From: Terrisporobacter glycolicus ATCC 14880 = DSM 1288
Lineage (GTDB): Bacteria > Bacillota > Clostridia > Peptostreptococcales > Peptostreptococcaceae
Assembly: GCF_036812735.1 (NCBI RefSeq)
Contig: NZ_CP117523.1
Location: 2,976,001 to 3,040,000, forward strand
Direction: 5' to 3'
DNA: 64,000 bases
The notes beneath the pieces were generated by a model. It was not told the origin of the DNA, did no database searches, and saw only the letters and a list, made by a program, of their open reading frames with translations. Positions 55,627-63,455 of this stretch are shown here, piece after piece. The translations under genes and the position numbers were made by a program. How positions within the stretch are numbered: the first letter of the stretch is position 1; each line of letters starts with the position of its first letter.

Positions 55627-56913
55627 TTAATACCATCTAGCAGCTAAATGATTATATCCATTTGCTATAGTTGAAGCTATTATTATTTGAAGTTCTGCAT
55701 CCATACTTCCATCTTCATTTAAACATCCTTTATATCCACCTATCATCATTTCCACATATTCAAGAGTTCCAATTATTTTGTCCATAGCGGGGAAATGAAC
55801 AACTAAATTACCTTGGCCACAAGAAACTACTGCATCAGCTTCTTTTGTTGCATCAGCTACAGATTGACTCTTCCCATCTCTTCCAGGGAATTCATCTGTA
55901 ATAAGTACAACATCAGCACCTGCATTAGTGCATTTTTTACAATTCATCATTAAATCTGTATCTGGATTTCCGTAACCTTCTTCCGTAATAATTACTCCAT
56001 CAATTCCTAAGTACTCTACTAACTTAGCTACCATGTCTGAACTTCTTTCTTTGTCCATCAAGAATACATTTTCATTAGTTAATATAACACCGACAAAATT
56101 TAAATCTTTTCCATGTCTTTTATATAAATCTTCTATTACAGGATTATTTAAATGATGATAAGTTGTAACCTTATCACAAGGCGCAACACAATTTCCAGAA
56201 ATAATAGCTCCATCCATTATTTCTGTAGGATACATTAAAGTTGGAACCATTTGTTTTGCATCTACTCCATAATAGTATGTGTCATGAAGTAAACCTTGAG
56301 ATTGTAACATATGAACATATGCTACAGTAGGCAAATTGGGATACTCTTTAATTTGCTCTTGTATAGGTTTAGTTTCATAAATTATAACTTCATCTGGCTC
56401 TATTTCCTTACCTGCCTTGCCTAAATACTCTGCTACTCTTAGTCCAGCCATTCTAGCTGCTTGTTCATAAGCATGAGCTTCTAAACCTTCTTTAGGCTCC
56501 ATCATTATACATAAATTATTAGTCTTGGAAAAAGGTGTATACTGGGCTATTGGTCCACTCATATCAATAATACCTTCTTGAAAGGCTACTATATTTCCAC
56601 CTGTAACAACACAAGCGCCTTTTAGCGTATTTGTTTTTCCACTACCAACTGTTTTCACCTTATTTAAAATTCCAGGGAATATGCTTCCTTCCCCCTCAAC
56701 CTTCACTCTAGGCTCAATAACATCTTTAACTGGTGCTATTCTAACAGATTCCCCTGGTCTACCAATATCTACATTTACACTTTTTATTCGGTCATCACTT
56801 AACACCATTTCTTCTACTTTACTCTTGTTCACATAAAGTACTGAGTTTATGATTTCTGTCTTCTGTGCAAATTGAATATCATTAATATATATCTTTCCTA
56901 GTTCTAACTTCAT
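55627..56913 (-). CDS. grdG: Sarcosine reductase protein B proprotein (pyruvoyl-type subunits)
   Basis: Proprotein of the GrdE/GrdG/GrdH family that cleaves itself to two subunits and forms a pyruvoyl group binding the amino substrate as a Schiff base. The cleavage site ISGNC-VAPCDK places the cysteine at residue 242 of a 428-residue protein, the position known for GrdE. The start MKLELGKIYINDIQF is the family start. A frame from 56931 runs through the ribosome binding site, so the ATG at 56913 (behind aaggggg) is preferred. First gene of grdG-grdF-grdA, driven by the sigma-54 promoter 48 bases upstream. Sarcosine specificity is inferred from the neighbours. Confidence 0.92.
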   Translation of the reverse strand: MKLELGKIYINDIQFAQKTEIINSVLYVNKSKVEEMVLSDDRIKSVNVDIGRPGESVRIAPVKDVIEPRVKVEGEGSIFPGILNKVKTVGSGKTNTLKGACVVTGGNIVAFQEGIIDMSGPIAQYTPFSKTNNLCIMMEPKEGLEAHAYEQAARMAGLRVAEYLGKAGKEIEPDEVIIYETKPIQEQIKEYPNLPTVAYVHMLQSQGLLHDTYYYGVDAKQMVPTLMYPTEIMDGAIISGNCVAPCDKVTTYHHLNNPVIEDLYKRHGKDLNFVGVILTNENVFLMDKERSSDMVAKLVEYLGIDGVIITEEGYGNPDTDLMMNCKKCTNAGADVVLITDEFPGRDGKSQSVADATKEADAVVSCGQGNLVVHFPAMDKIIGTLEYVEMMIGGYKGCLNEDGSMDAELQIIIASTIANGYNHLAARWY

Positions 56914-56960
56914 GAAGCAACCCCCTTGCATAAATTTTTAATTTATTCACTTTTTATACA

Positions 56961-56976
56961 AGCAATACTTATGCCA
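56961..56976 (-). promoter_or_regulatory. Sigma-54 promoter of grdGFA
   Basis: Minus strand TTGGCATAAGTATTGCTTG: GG-N10-GC at 56975-56962, close to consensus TGGCACN5TTGCW and very similar to the amidase promoter. Lies 48 bases before the grdG ATG. Confidence 0.9.
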
Positions 56977-57037
56977 AAATATTTTCCTTATAAAACCCAC
57001 AAATATAGCCATTCTATTAATATGTAATTAATCTTAT

Positions 57038-57053
57038 TTTGCAATTTTGCAAA
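57038..57053. promoter_or_regulatory. UAS palindrome 1 of grdGFA
   Basis: tttgcaattttgcaaa, TTTGC-N6-GCAAA, extending one more base pair on each side; about 60 bases upstream of the -24 box. Confidence 0.75.
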
Positions 57054-57122
57054 AAATAATGATTTATCTGCACCTTACACTTGAAATAGATGTTTTATCA
57101 AAATTGCAAAGTATAATCTTAT

Positions 57123-57138
57123 TTTGCGATTTCGCAAA
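57123..57138. promoter_or_regulatory. UAS palindrome 2 of grdGFA
   Basis: tttgcgatttcgcaaa, TTTGC-N6-GCAAA with 14 of 16 bases in perfect dyad; 85 bases from palindrome 1. A half-site attgcaaag lies between them (about 57103-57111). Confidence 0.78.
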
Positions 57139-57172
57139 TAAAATATAAAGTTCACAAGTTTTTCAGCAAAAA

Positions 57173-57202
57173 AAGTGTGTATTTTCTCTAAAATACACAC
57201 TT
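57173..57202 (-). terminator. Terminator of the FxLYD-like gene
   Basis: A 13-bp perfect stem (aagtgtgtatttt and complement), 4-base loop, then seven T on the minus strand. Confidence 0.88.
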
Positions 57203-57250
57203 AATATATATTATTTAAATACCCCTATTCCAAACCTCTTTTTTAATTAT

Positions 57251-57661
57251 TTAAAAAACGCTTGATTTTACTTTAATATCATATTTGTCAAAATCATTTT
57301 CTGAGCAGAATATTTCAATTTTTCTCTTTTCTCCAGGTTCAATTTCTGTTTCATTAGCAAATGACTTTTCTATAACTGTTCCTTCAGAATTCATTAATTT
57401 ATATTCAAATTCAATATAGTCGATGACTTCCTCACTAGTATTTTCAAAAATACCAACTATCTCAGTACTATAATCACCTCTTTTTACTTTCCACTTTATA
57501 TCTTTAGCCATTTCTTGTAACTTATTATCATTTTTAACTGTTTCTTTTTCCACTTCTTTTACTGCATTATCTACACCAGACATTCCCGCTCCAACTAATG
57601 CTACACAGCCTCCAACAATAACTACAAATCCAATAATAATACCTAATAATACCTTTTTCAT
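57251..57661 (-). CDS. Small exported FxLYD-like domain protein
   Basis: A 136-residue protein with an N-terminal hydrophobic segment (about 4-26) containing VGGC, which could be a loose lipobox or a plain membrane anchor. A charged linker follows, then a beta domain (about 50-136) with IFENTSEEVIDYIEFEYKLMNSEG and IEPGEKRKIEIF. That pattern (variation of N-S/T-x-x-x-Y plus EPG) resembles FxLYD domains. Function unknown. ggaggt precedes the ATG; no link to the grd genes is visible. Confidence 0.7.
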   Translation of the reverse strand: MKKVLLGIIIGFVVIVGGCVALVGAGMSGVDNAVKEVEKETVKNDNKLQEMAKDIKWKVKRGDYSTEIVGIFENTSEEVIDYIEFEYKLMNSEGTVIEKSFANETEIEPGEKRKIEIFCSENDFDKYDIKVKSSVF

Positions 57662-57722
57662 ATCTTACCTCCATAAGTAATTGTCTAATTATAAATTAAT
57701 TATATAAATTTACTTATGAGTA

Positions 57723-57745
57723 TTGGTATGCTGTCAGCATACCAA
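57723..57745. repeat. Perfect 11-bp dyad between kinase and FxLYD-like genes
   Basis: ttggtatgctg-t-cagcataccaa, a 23-base near-perfect palindrome with one central base. There is no T-run directly after it on the minus strand. It could be an operator or a cruciform/terminator for the kinase gene. Confidence 0.55.
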
Positions 57746-57755
57746 ATCGAATTTT

Positions 57756-58862
57756 TTAATTAATAGTTAAACTTAATAATCCACCACCAACTAAAAATAT
57801 ACATATAACATAAATAAAATACCCTGACAACCTTAATGCTATTTTTTTACTTTTTATCAATGGTAACTTATTTTTTATTCCTAAATAATTTGTAAATATA
57901 AAATAAATAGATAACATTACTATAACAAGTATAATATTACCTAAAAAATCATTAAAGCCTTCTGCAATAAATAGACCTATTATTAAAAATAAGTACCAAA
58001 GGCTAGCACAAATCATATATATAGGATTTTTAGTTCTAAAACCTGGCAAAACTTTTGAATAATAATGTACTGTTTTTATATATTCTTTAATATAGCATTT
58101 GCCATCTGATTTTTTATCTATTTGGGTATATTTTATATCATAAAGTTTATTTTTTAATTCTTCTTTTAAATCAAGAACATTAGCATATCTTTTTTCTGCA
58201 GAAATATGAGTACATTTTTTTATTATATCTTTTAACAAAGTATTATTTAATTCTTCTTTTATATGTTTTCCCGTAGTTAATACATTCATCATTACACCCA
58301 TTGCATATATATCACTTCTACAGTCTGTTTGGTCAAATCCAAACTGTTCTGGAGAAGCATACCCCTTTGTTCCTAAAAGTGTTGTATCTAAACTTTCACC
58401 TTTTTTGTAGATTCTTGAAATATCAAAATCAATTAATTTTAATACATTATCATTACTTATAATTATATTAGCCGGTTTAATATCTCTGTGAATAATAGGA
58501 GGGTTTAAACTATGAATTTCATATAAAGCATCACACAAAGAAATCATATATTCAATTACTTCTTTTTCTCTTAGCTTATTTTCTTTTTCTAGGATTTCCT
58601 GCAAAGTATTTCCATTTATAAACTCTTCAATTATTATAAGTTTATCTCCTTTTTCTAATACTTCATATATTCTAGGTATATTTTTACAATTTATATCTTT
58701 TATAATTTTATATATTTCCTTTGTATACTCTTTTATTTCCTTCTTAATATATATTTTTTCATCTTGTATATTTTGAACTATAAAAATTTCAACTTTTCTA
58801 CTTTTATGAATAGATTTCAGTTCCTCATACAGTGATAATTTAAATTCCATATTTATATTCAA
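57756..58862 (-). CDS. Membrane-anchored Ser/Thr protein kinase
   Basis: A Hanks-type kinase domain (about 15-240) with the catalytic loop HRDIKPANIII, the DFDISR in place of DFG, the activation segment GTKGYASPEQFG and DIYAMGVMM. The glycine loop is poorly conserved, and the ATP lysine is probably in IYIKKEI. Three to four membrane helices form the C-terminus (about 285-368), so the kinase faces the cytoplasm. There are no PASTA repeats, so it is not the usual PrkC. Start unclear: TTG at 58862 has aggtg at good spacing; GTG 58871 and ATG 58850 are alternatives. Divergent from an HTH protein. Confidence 0.85.
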   Translation of the reverse strand: MNINMEFKLSLYEELKSIHKSRKVEIFIVQNIQDEKIYIKKEIKEYTKEIYKIIKDINCKNIPRIYEVLEKGDKLIIIEEFINGNTLQEILEKENKLREKEVIEYMISLCDALYEIHSLNPPIIHRDIKPANIIISNDNVLKLIDFDISRIYKKGESLDTTLLGTKGYASPEQFGFDQTDCRSDIYAMGVMMNVLTTGKHIKEELNNTLLKDIIKKCTHISAEKRYANVLDLKEELKNKLYDIKYTQIDKKSDGKCYIKEYIKTVHYYSKVLPGFRTKNPIYMICASLWYLFLIIGLFIAEGFNDFLGNIILVIVMLSIYFIFTNYLGIKNKLPLIKSKKIALRLSGYFIYVICIFLVGGGLLSLTIN

Positions 58863-58931
58863 ATCTAGCACCTCATCTTATTGATTTTCTAACGCTAAAA
58901 TTATATCATATTACAAGAAGAGGTGAAATAT

Positions 58932-59372
58932 ATGAAAAATCTAGAAACAATAAAACTTATGAGTTTATTAAATAATATAGATGATGAATCTAATTTAGAT
59001 GATTTTATATCAAACACTTTAGATAACTCAAGAAATATAAAACTTTATGAATATTTCGAAAAAATATTTTTAAAAAAAGGCATGAGTAAAAGCACCGTTA
59101 TTAAAAATGCAGACTTAGATAGAACTTATGCATATGAAATTTTAAGAGGAGATAAGAAACCTAGCAGAGACAAAATACTACAACTATGTATAGGCAGCAA
59201 TTTCACTTTAGATGAAACTAACAGAGCTTTAAAAATAGGTAATTGCGGTGAACTTTATCCCAAAATTACAAGAGATAGTGTTATAATTTTTGGCCTAAAT
59301 AAAAATTTAAATATCCTTCGTATTAATGAGCTCCTATTTTCTTATAATTTGACATTATTAGGAGAGGAATAA
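58932..59372 (+). CDS. HTH protein paired with the kinase
   Basis: A 146-residue protein with an XRE-like helix-turn-helix in the middle (MSKSTVIKNADLDRTYAYEILRGDKKPSRDKIL, quoted in parts: SKSTVIKNADLDRT, YEILRGDKKPSRDKI). The remaining N- and C-terminal parts are helical and unassigned. The frame opens with GTG at 58923, but agaggtg sits 6 bases before the ATG at 58932. The close divergent arrangement with the kinase gene suggests that the two work together, perhaps with this protein as a phosphorylation target or repressor. Confidence 0.75.
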   Translation: MKNLETIKLMSLLNNIDDESNLDDFISNTLDNSRNIKLYEYFEKIFLKKGMSKSTVIKNADLDRTYAYEILRGDKKPSRDKILQLCIGSNFTLDETNRALKIGNCGELYPKITRDSVIIFGLNKNLNILRINELLFSYNLTLLGEE

Positions 59373-59385
59373 CGCTATTCCTCTC
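59362..59385 (+). terminator. Terminator of the HTH gene
   Basis: A 10-bp perfect stem (gagaggaata / tattcctctc) with a 4-base loop overlaps the stop codon; a short T-rich tract follows. Confidence 0.75.
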
Positions 59386-59476
59386 TATATTTTCATATTA
59401 AATTTACATCAATTATTTCCCAGGAAAGTTTATTAATAGTTTATTCACTAAATAAACATATTCATGACTATTTCCA

Positions 59477-60394
59477 TTAATTTATTTCTTCTATATTATA
59501 AGGTGTGTTTTGGTATACACAGTAGTTCAACCAATTTCCAAAAACTATATTTGCACTTTCTCTCCAAGTAACAAAAGGAGTAGTTTTGTCATCATCATTT
59601 TCAAAATAATGTTTAGGCATTTCTATAGATAACCCTTTACTTAAGTCTCTTAAGTATTCTCCTTTTAAAGTATCTCTATCATATTCTAAGTGACCAGTTA
59701 TAAATATTTGTCTTCTACTTTTATTAGCTACAATAAATATTCCTGCTTCATCTGATTCTGATAATATTTCTAAGTCGTCAACTTTCTCTATATCTTCTCT
59801 TTTTACTTCTGTATGTCTAGAATGAGGAGCATAAAACACGTCATTTAGCCCTCTAGTTAAATTGTCATGTTCAAAATTATTCCTATGTTTAAATACACCA
59901 AATAACTTCTTATCTAATTGATATTTGGGCACATTATAATGATGATAAAGAGCTGCTTGCGCTCCCCAACATATATGCACTGTGGAATAAACATGAGTTT
60001 TGGTCCAATCCATTATATTTTTTAATTCACCCCAATAATCCACATCCTCAAATTCCATTTGTTCTACTGGTGCTCCAGTAATAATAAGTCCGTCAAACTT
60101 TTCATCCTTAACGTCATCCACATATCTATAAAATTTATCTAAATGTTCAAGTGGCGTATGGTTTCCCCTATATGATTTAGTTTGAAGTAGTGTAATTTCC
60201 ACCTGAAGTGGTGTATTTGAAAGATATCTAAGCAGTTGATTTTCAGCTTGTATTTTTATAGGCATTAAATTTAATATTCCTATCTTAAGCGGTCTAATAT
60301 CTTGATGATTTGCTCTTTCTATATTCATTACAAAAATATTTTCACTTGATAGAACATTGTATGCAGGTAACTGTGACGGTATTTTTATAGGCAT
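59477..60394 (-). CDS. metA: Homoserine O-acetyltransferase (MetA family)
   Basis: First committed step of methionine synthesis. The 305 residues have the catalytic cysteine in [16 protein letters not shown] (about 142) and the His/Glu pair in [16 protein letters not shown] (about 235-237). At the position that decides the acyl donor the sequence reads GAPVEQMEF, with Glu where succinyl-CoA enzymes such as E. coli have Gly (GAPLGLV). Acetyl-CoA is therefore expected, matching the O-acetylhomoserine enzyme MetY at 33-34 kb. The 150-base leader shows a TATAAT (60446-60441) but no S-box, unlike metY. Confidence 0.94.
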   Translation of the reverse strand: MPIKIPSQLPAYNVLSSENIFVMNIERANHQDIRPLKIGILNLMPIKIQAENQLLRYLSNTPLQVEITLLQTKSYRGNHTPLEHLDKFYRYVDDVKDEKFDGLIITGAPVEQMEFEDVDYWGELKNIMDWTKTHVYSTVHICWGAQAALYHHYNVPKYQLDKKLFGVFKHRNNFEHDNLTRGLNDVFYAPHSRHTEVKREDIEKVDDLEILSESDEAGIFIVANKSRRQIFITGHLEYDRDTLKGEYLRDLSKGLSIEMPKHYFENDDDKTTPFVTWRESANIVFGNWLNYCVYQNTPYNIEEIN

Positions 60395-60488
60395 TTATTT
60401 TCCCCCTTTTTAATTTTCCCTTTTTCTATATTTAAAATAAATTATAGCACAACTACATATTTATTTAGTTAAAAAAGTCATAGTAAAA

Positions 60489-60529
60489 TATAAAGGATAA
60501 GATTTTATAATAAAACCTTATCCTTTATA
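60489..60529 (-). terminator. Terminator of the 5-oxoproline operon
   Basis: A 13-bp stem (tataaaggataag / cttatcctttata) plus inner tttta/taaaa pairs, 16 bases past the transporter stop; the T-run is interrupted. Confidence 0.7.
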
Positions 60530-60544
60530 TTAATAATATTATAA

Positions 60545-61828
60545 TTACATAAATAGTCCTTTCACAGCTTCAGCAAATGATAATAATGAACGATAACTTA
60601 TAACTAAAGTTACACATAATATGCATATACCTAATACGTTATTCCAAAGCTTATTTTTATACTCACCTAAATCCTTATGATTAAGTACATATATTAAGAA
60701 TATTGCGATAATTGGCAATATTATAGCATTCGCTGCTTGAGCCACTAATATAAGTTCTGTTGGACTTGACGACATTCCAAGAGCGCTAAGCACTATGCCT
60801 ACTCCTAAAACTATCATCCAAACTATTTTGAACTTCATACTTTTCATATCTTTTTTATATCCAAGAGCACCTGTTGTAGCAAATGCTGCTGAAAGTGGTG
60901 CTGTTATTGCAGAAGTAAAGCCTGCAGCAAATAATCCTATACCAAAAAACCATTTAGCCCATGATCCAAGTAGTGGTTCTAGTTGTTGTGCCATTACTGC
61001 TCCACTATCTATAACCGTTTCGCTTCCATGGAAAGATGCTGACGCTGAAATTATTACAGCCATAGAAATAAGACCGCCAAGTCCTATAGATATTACTGTG
61101 TCTATTCGTGCATTTTTTAAATCTTCTTTACTAGTCCATCTCTCAGATACTGAAGACGCATGTAAAAATAAGTTATAAGGAACTACTGTTGTTCCTATTA
61201 ATCCTACTATAGTTAACCAATCATTTGCTCCTGCTCGTGGTATAAACATTCCTTTTATGATTGCTCCAAAATCTGGTTTTGAAACTATGGCAGTAGTAAA
61301 AAAAGTAACGCTCATAACTAAAACTAATCCTATTAATATTTTTTCTATTTTTTTATAATTCCCTGACCAAAGTAATGCAAATGCTACTACACCTAATAAT
61401 GGTGCCCATATCGTATTTGGAACTTGTGGTATTAATGTTGAAAGCCCCATAGAACCACCAACTAAATTACCTGTCTCATAAGCTATATTTCCTATAAATA
61501 TGGCAACGATTACTATTCCTACTGCTATGGTTTTTAATGTTTTACTAGAAATTTTTTCTCTTATATTTTCACCTAAACCTTTTTGAGTAATTATACCTAA
61601 CCTTGCCGCCATTTCTTGGAATATTATCGTTGCAACTGTTGAAAATAGCATTGCCCAAAGTAGAGTATATCCACTACTTGCTCCTGATTTTGTACAAGTT
61701 GTTATTGTACCTGGCCCTATAAATCCAGCTGCTATTAGTGCTCCTGGTCCTATATTTTTTAATCTTTCTTTAAATTTACTCTCTTTTTTGGCGATTTCTT
61801 CAATTGAATTATCTTTTAAAACTTCCAT
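60545..61828 (-). CDS. Nramp-fold transporter lacking canonical metal ligands (YcsG-like)
   Basis: A 427-residue, eleven-helix Nramp-superfamily transporter. The canonical helix-1 motif DPGN is replaced by GPGT (GFIGPGTITTCTKSGASSGY), and the helix-6 motif MPHN by VPYN (GTTVVPYNLFLHA). Asp, Asn and Met ligands for manganese or iron are thus absent. In Bacillus an Nramp-like gene (ycsG) also stands beside pxpA (ycsF). I infer an organic or other substrate, possibly 5-oxoproline, rather than Mn2+. aaggaagg precedes the ATG; last gene of the operon. Confidence 0.85.
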   Translation of the reverse strand: MEVLKDNSIEEIAKKESKFKERLKNIGPGALIAAGFIGPGTITTCTKSGASSGYTLLWAMLFSTVATIIFQEMAARLGIITQKGLGENIREKISSKTLKTIAVGIVIVAIFIGNIAYETGNLVGGSMGLSTLIPQVPNTIWAPLLGVVAFALLWSGNYKKIEKILIGLVLVMSVTFFTTAIVSKPDFGAIIKGMFIPRAGANDWLTIVGLIGTTVVPYNLFLHASSVSERWTSKEDLKNARIDTVISIGLGGLISMAVIISASASFHGSETVIDSGAVMAQQLEPLLGSWAKWFFGIGLFAAGFTSAITAPLSAAFATTGALGYKKDMKSMKFKIVWMIVLGVGIVLSALGMSSSPTELILVAQAANAIILPIIAIFLIYVLNHKDLGEYKNKLWNNVLGICILCVTLVISYRSLLSFAEAVKGLFM

Positions 61829-61869
61829 ATTCCTTCCCCCTTTAAATTTTAAAAATAAGATTATAAGTT

Positions 61870-62628
61870 CTAAGATAATGGTTTTATCTCTATATTTTCT
61901 TCTTCTAATTTTTTATTTATTTTTTTTACAAACTCCAATGCTTTTATTCCATCACCATGAACACAGATAGAATCAGCTTTTATATCTATATATTTTCCAC
62001 TTATTGTTTTTACTTGTTTTTTTATTATCATATCTATCACTCTGTCTATAGCTTCTTCATCATCAGTTATTACAGCACCATCTTTTTTTCTACTTACTAA
62101 AGTCCCATCTTCTTCATAAGCCCTATCTGCAAAAACTTCATTGGCACATTTAAGACCAACATCTTCTCCAGCACAAATTAACTGACTTCCACTTAATCCT
62201 AAAAGTATAATTTCTTTATCAAATTCATATATTGCTTCGCATATAGTTTTTGCTAAGTTATAGTCTTTAGCTGCCATATTGTATAATGCTCCATGTGGCT
62301 TTACATGATTAAGTTTTATATTTTCACTTTTACAAAATCCATATAATGCTCCTATTTGATATTTTGTATATGATTTAGCTTCTTCCAAAGAAATATCCAT
62401 ATTTCTTCTTCCAAATCCCATCAAATCTAAAAACCCTGGATGAGCTCCTATGGATATATTATTTTCTTTTGCTAATTTAACAGTTTTCTCCATTACTACT
62501 GGATCTGATGCATGAAAACCACAAGCTATATTAACAGAAGAAACATATTTAATAACTTCTTCATCTAACCCTAATTTATATCTTCCGAAACTTTCCCCTA
62601 AGTCACAATTTAAGTCTACTCTATACAT
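61870..62628 (-). CDS. pxpA: 5-oxoprolinase subunit A (LamB/YcsF family)
   Basis: Part of the ATP-dependent bacterial 5-oxoprolinase PxpABC, which converts 5-oxoproline (pyroglutamate) to glutamate. The 252 residues begin [14 protein letters not shown] and hold [31 protein letters not shown] and VKPHGALYN, all family hallmarks. The ATG at 62628 lies after a G-run; TTG at 62643 is less likely. PxpB and PxpC are not in the window and are expected beyond its right end. Confidence 0.95.
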   Translation of the reverse strand: MYRVDLNCDLGESFGRYKLGLDEEVIKYVSSVNIACGFHASDPVVMEKTVKLAKENNISIGAHPGFLDLMGFGRRNMDISLEEAKSYTKYQIGALYGFCKSENIKLNHVKPHGALYNMAAKDYNLAKTICEAIYEFDKEIILLGLSGSQLICAGEDVGLKCANEVFADRAYEEDGTLVSRKKDGAVITDDEEAIDRVIDMIIKKQVKTISGKYIDIKADSICVHGDGIKALEFVKKINKKLEEENIEIKPLS

Positions 62629-62650
62629 AACTTCGTCCCCCAAAACATAT

Positions 62651-63436
62651 TTAGTCTTTTAAATCTTCATTCTTAATATCAGTAATTAGCATATGACCTG
62701 GCGAATGAGTTATCACTATACTAGGTTTCACATTCATAACTACAGATTGAGGTGTTACCCCACAAGGCCAAAATACTGGCACTTCACCGTCTTTAATAGT
62801 TACACTATCTCCAAATTCAGGATTATTGATATCTTTAATTCCAATTATTTTAGGATCTCCAATATGAATTGGTGTACCATGAACCTTCGGAAATTGCTGC
62901 GTTACTGTAACTGCTTTTATCATCTGATCATAAGGAATTGGCCTCATACTTACCACCATATTTCCTTTAAATATTCCAGCTTCTTTACATTCAATATTAG
63001 TTTTATACATAGGTACATTACATTCTTCATCAATATGTCTTACTTCAATACGATTTTTTATTAGTTCCGATTCAAAAGAAAAACTACATCCTATAAAAAA
63101 ACTAACAAAATCTTCTTGCCAAAATTCTTCTACGTCCTCATATTCTCCCCTTAATATTCCATTTTCATATACTCGATACTTTGGAATATCTTTTGCAATA
63201 TCCACGTCTTTTGCAATATATTTTAAGTTTCTACTCCCCACATCTGACACTTCTAAAACAGGGCATGACTTTGGATTTCTTTGTGTAAACAAAAGAAAGT
63301 CATAAGCTAAATCTTTAGGCAAAATCACTAAGTTTGCCTGAGCATAGCCACTACACATACCAGAAGTTGGTTTTGTGTACTTACCTTCTCTAATAATTTG
63401 TCTAACTTTAACTGGTGACTCTTTTGAGTAATCCAT
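62651..63436 (-). CDS. DUF1445 family putative hydro-lyase (YcsI-like)
   Basis: A 261-residue protein of the DUF1445 (D-glutamate cyclase-like/hydro-lyase) family, with [21 protein letters not shown] (shown as parts: [20 protein letters not shown]), CSFSFESEL and FWPCGVTPQ. YcsI lies next to ycsF/ycsG in Bacillus. D-Glutamate cyclisation to 5-oxoproline is known for a mammalian relative, which would fit with PxpA, but is only an inference here. gggggt precedes the ATG. Confidence 0.88.
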   Translation of the reverse strand: MDYSKESPVKVRQIIREGKYTKPTSGMCSGYAQANLVILPKDLAYDFLLFTQRNPKSCPVLEVSDVGSRNLKYIAKDVDIAKDIPKYRVYENGILRGEYEDVEEFWQEDFVSFFIGCSFSFESELIKNRIEVRHIDEECNVPMYKTNIECKEAGIFKGNMVVSMRPIPYDQMIKAVTVTQQFPKVHGTPIHIGDPKIIGIKDINNPEFGDSVTIKDGEVPVFWPCGVTPQSVVMNVKPSIVITHSPGHMLITDIKNEDLKD

Positions 63437-63455
63437 TTTTATACCCCCATTTTTA

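Noticed and set aside
55627-56913. Assigning the grd genes as glycine reductase (grdE/grdB)
   Set aside because: The family level fits, but the neighbours make sarcosine and the glycine-type grdC/grdD/trx genes are not next to them; sarcosine type is more likely, though unproven.
52010-57138. Repeated TTTGC/GCAAA units as a CRISPR or repeat array
   Set aside because: Only a few 16-base dyads in two promoter regions 5 kb apart, no regular spacers and no cas genes; enhancer sites explain them better.
60545-61828. Call as a manganese/iron Nramp transporter
   Set aside because: The metal-binding DPGN and MPH residues are replaced, and the locus concerns 5-oxoproline.
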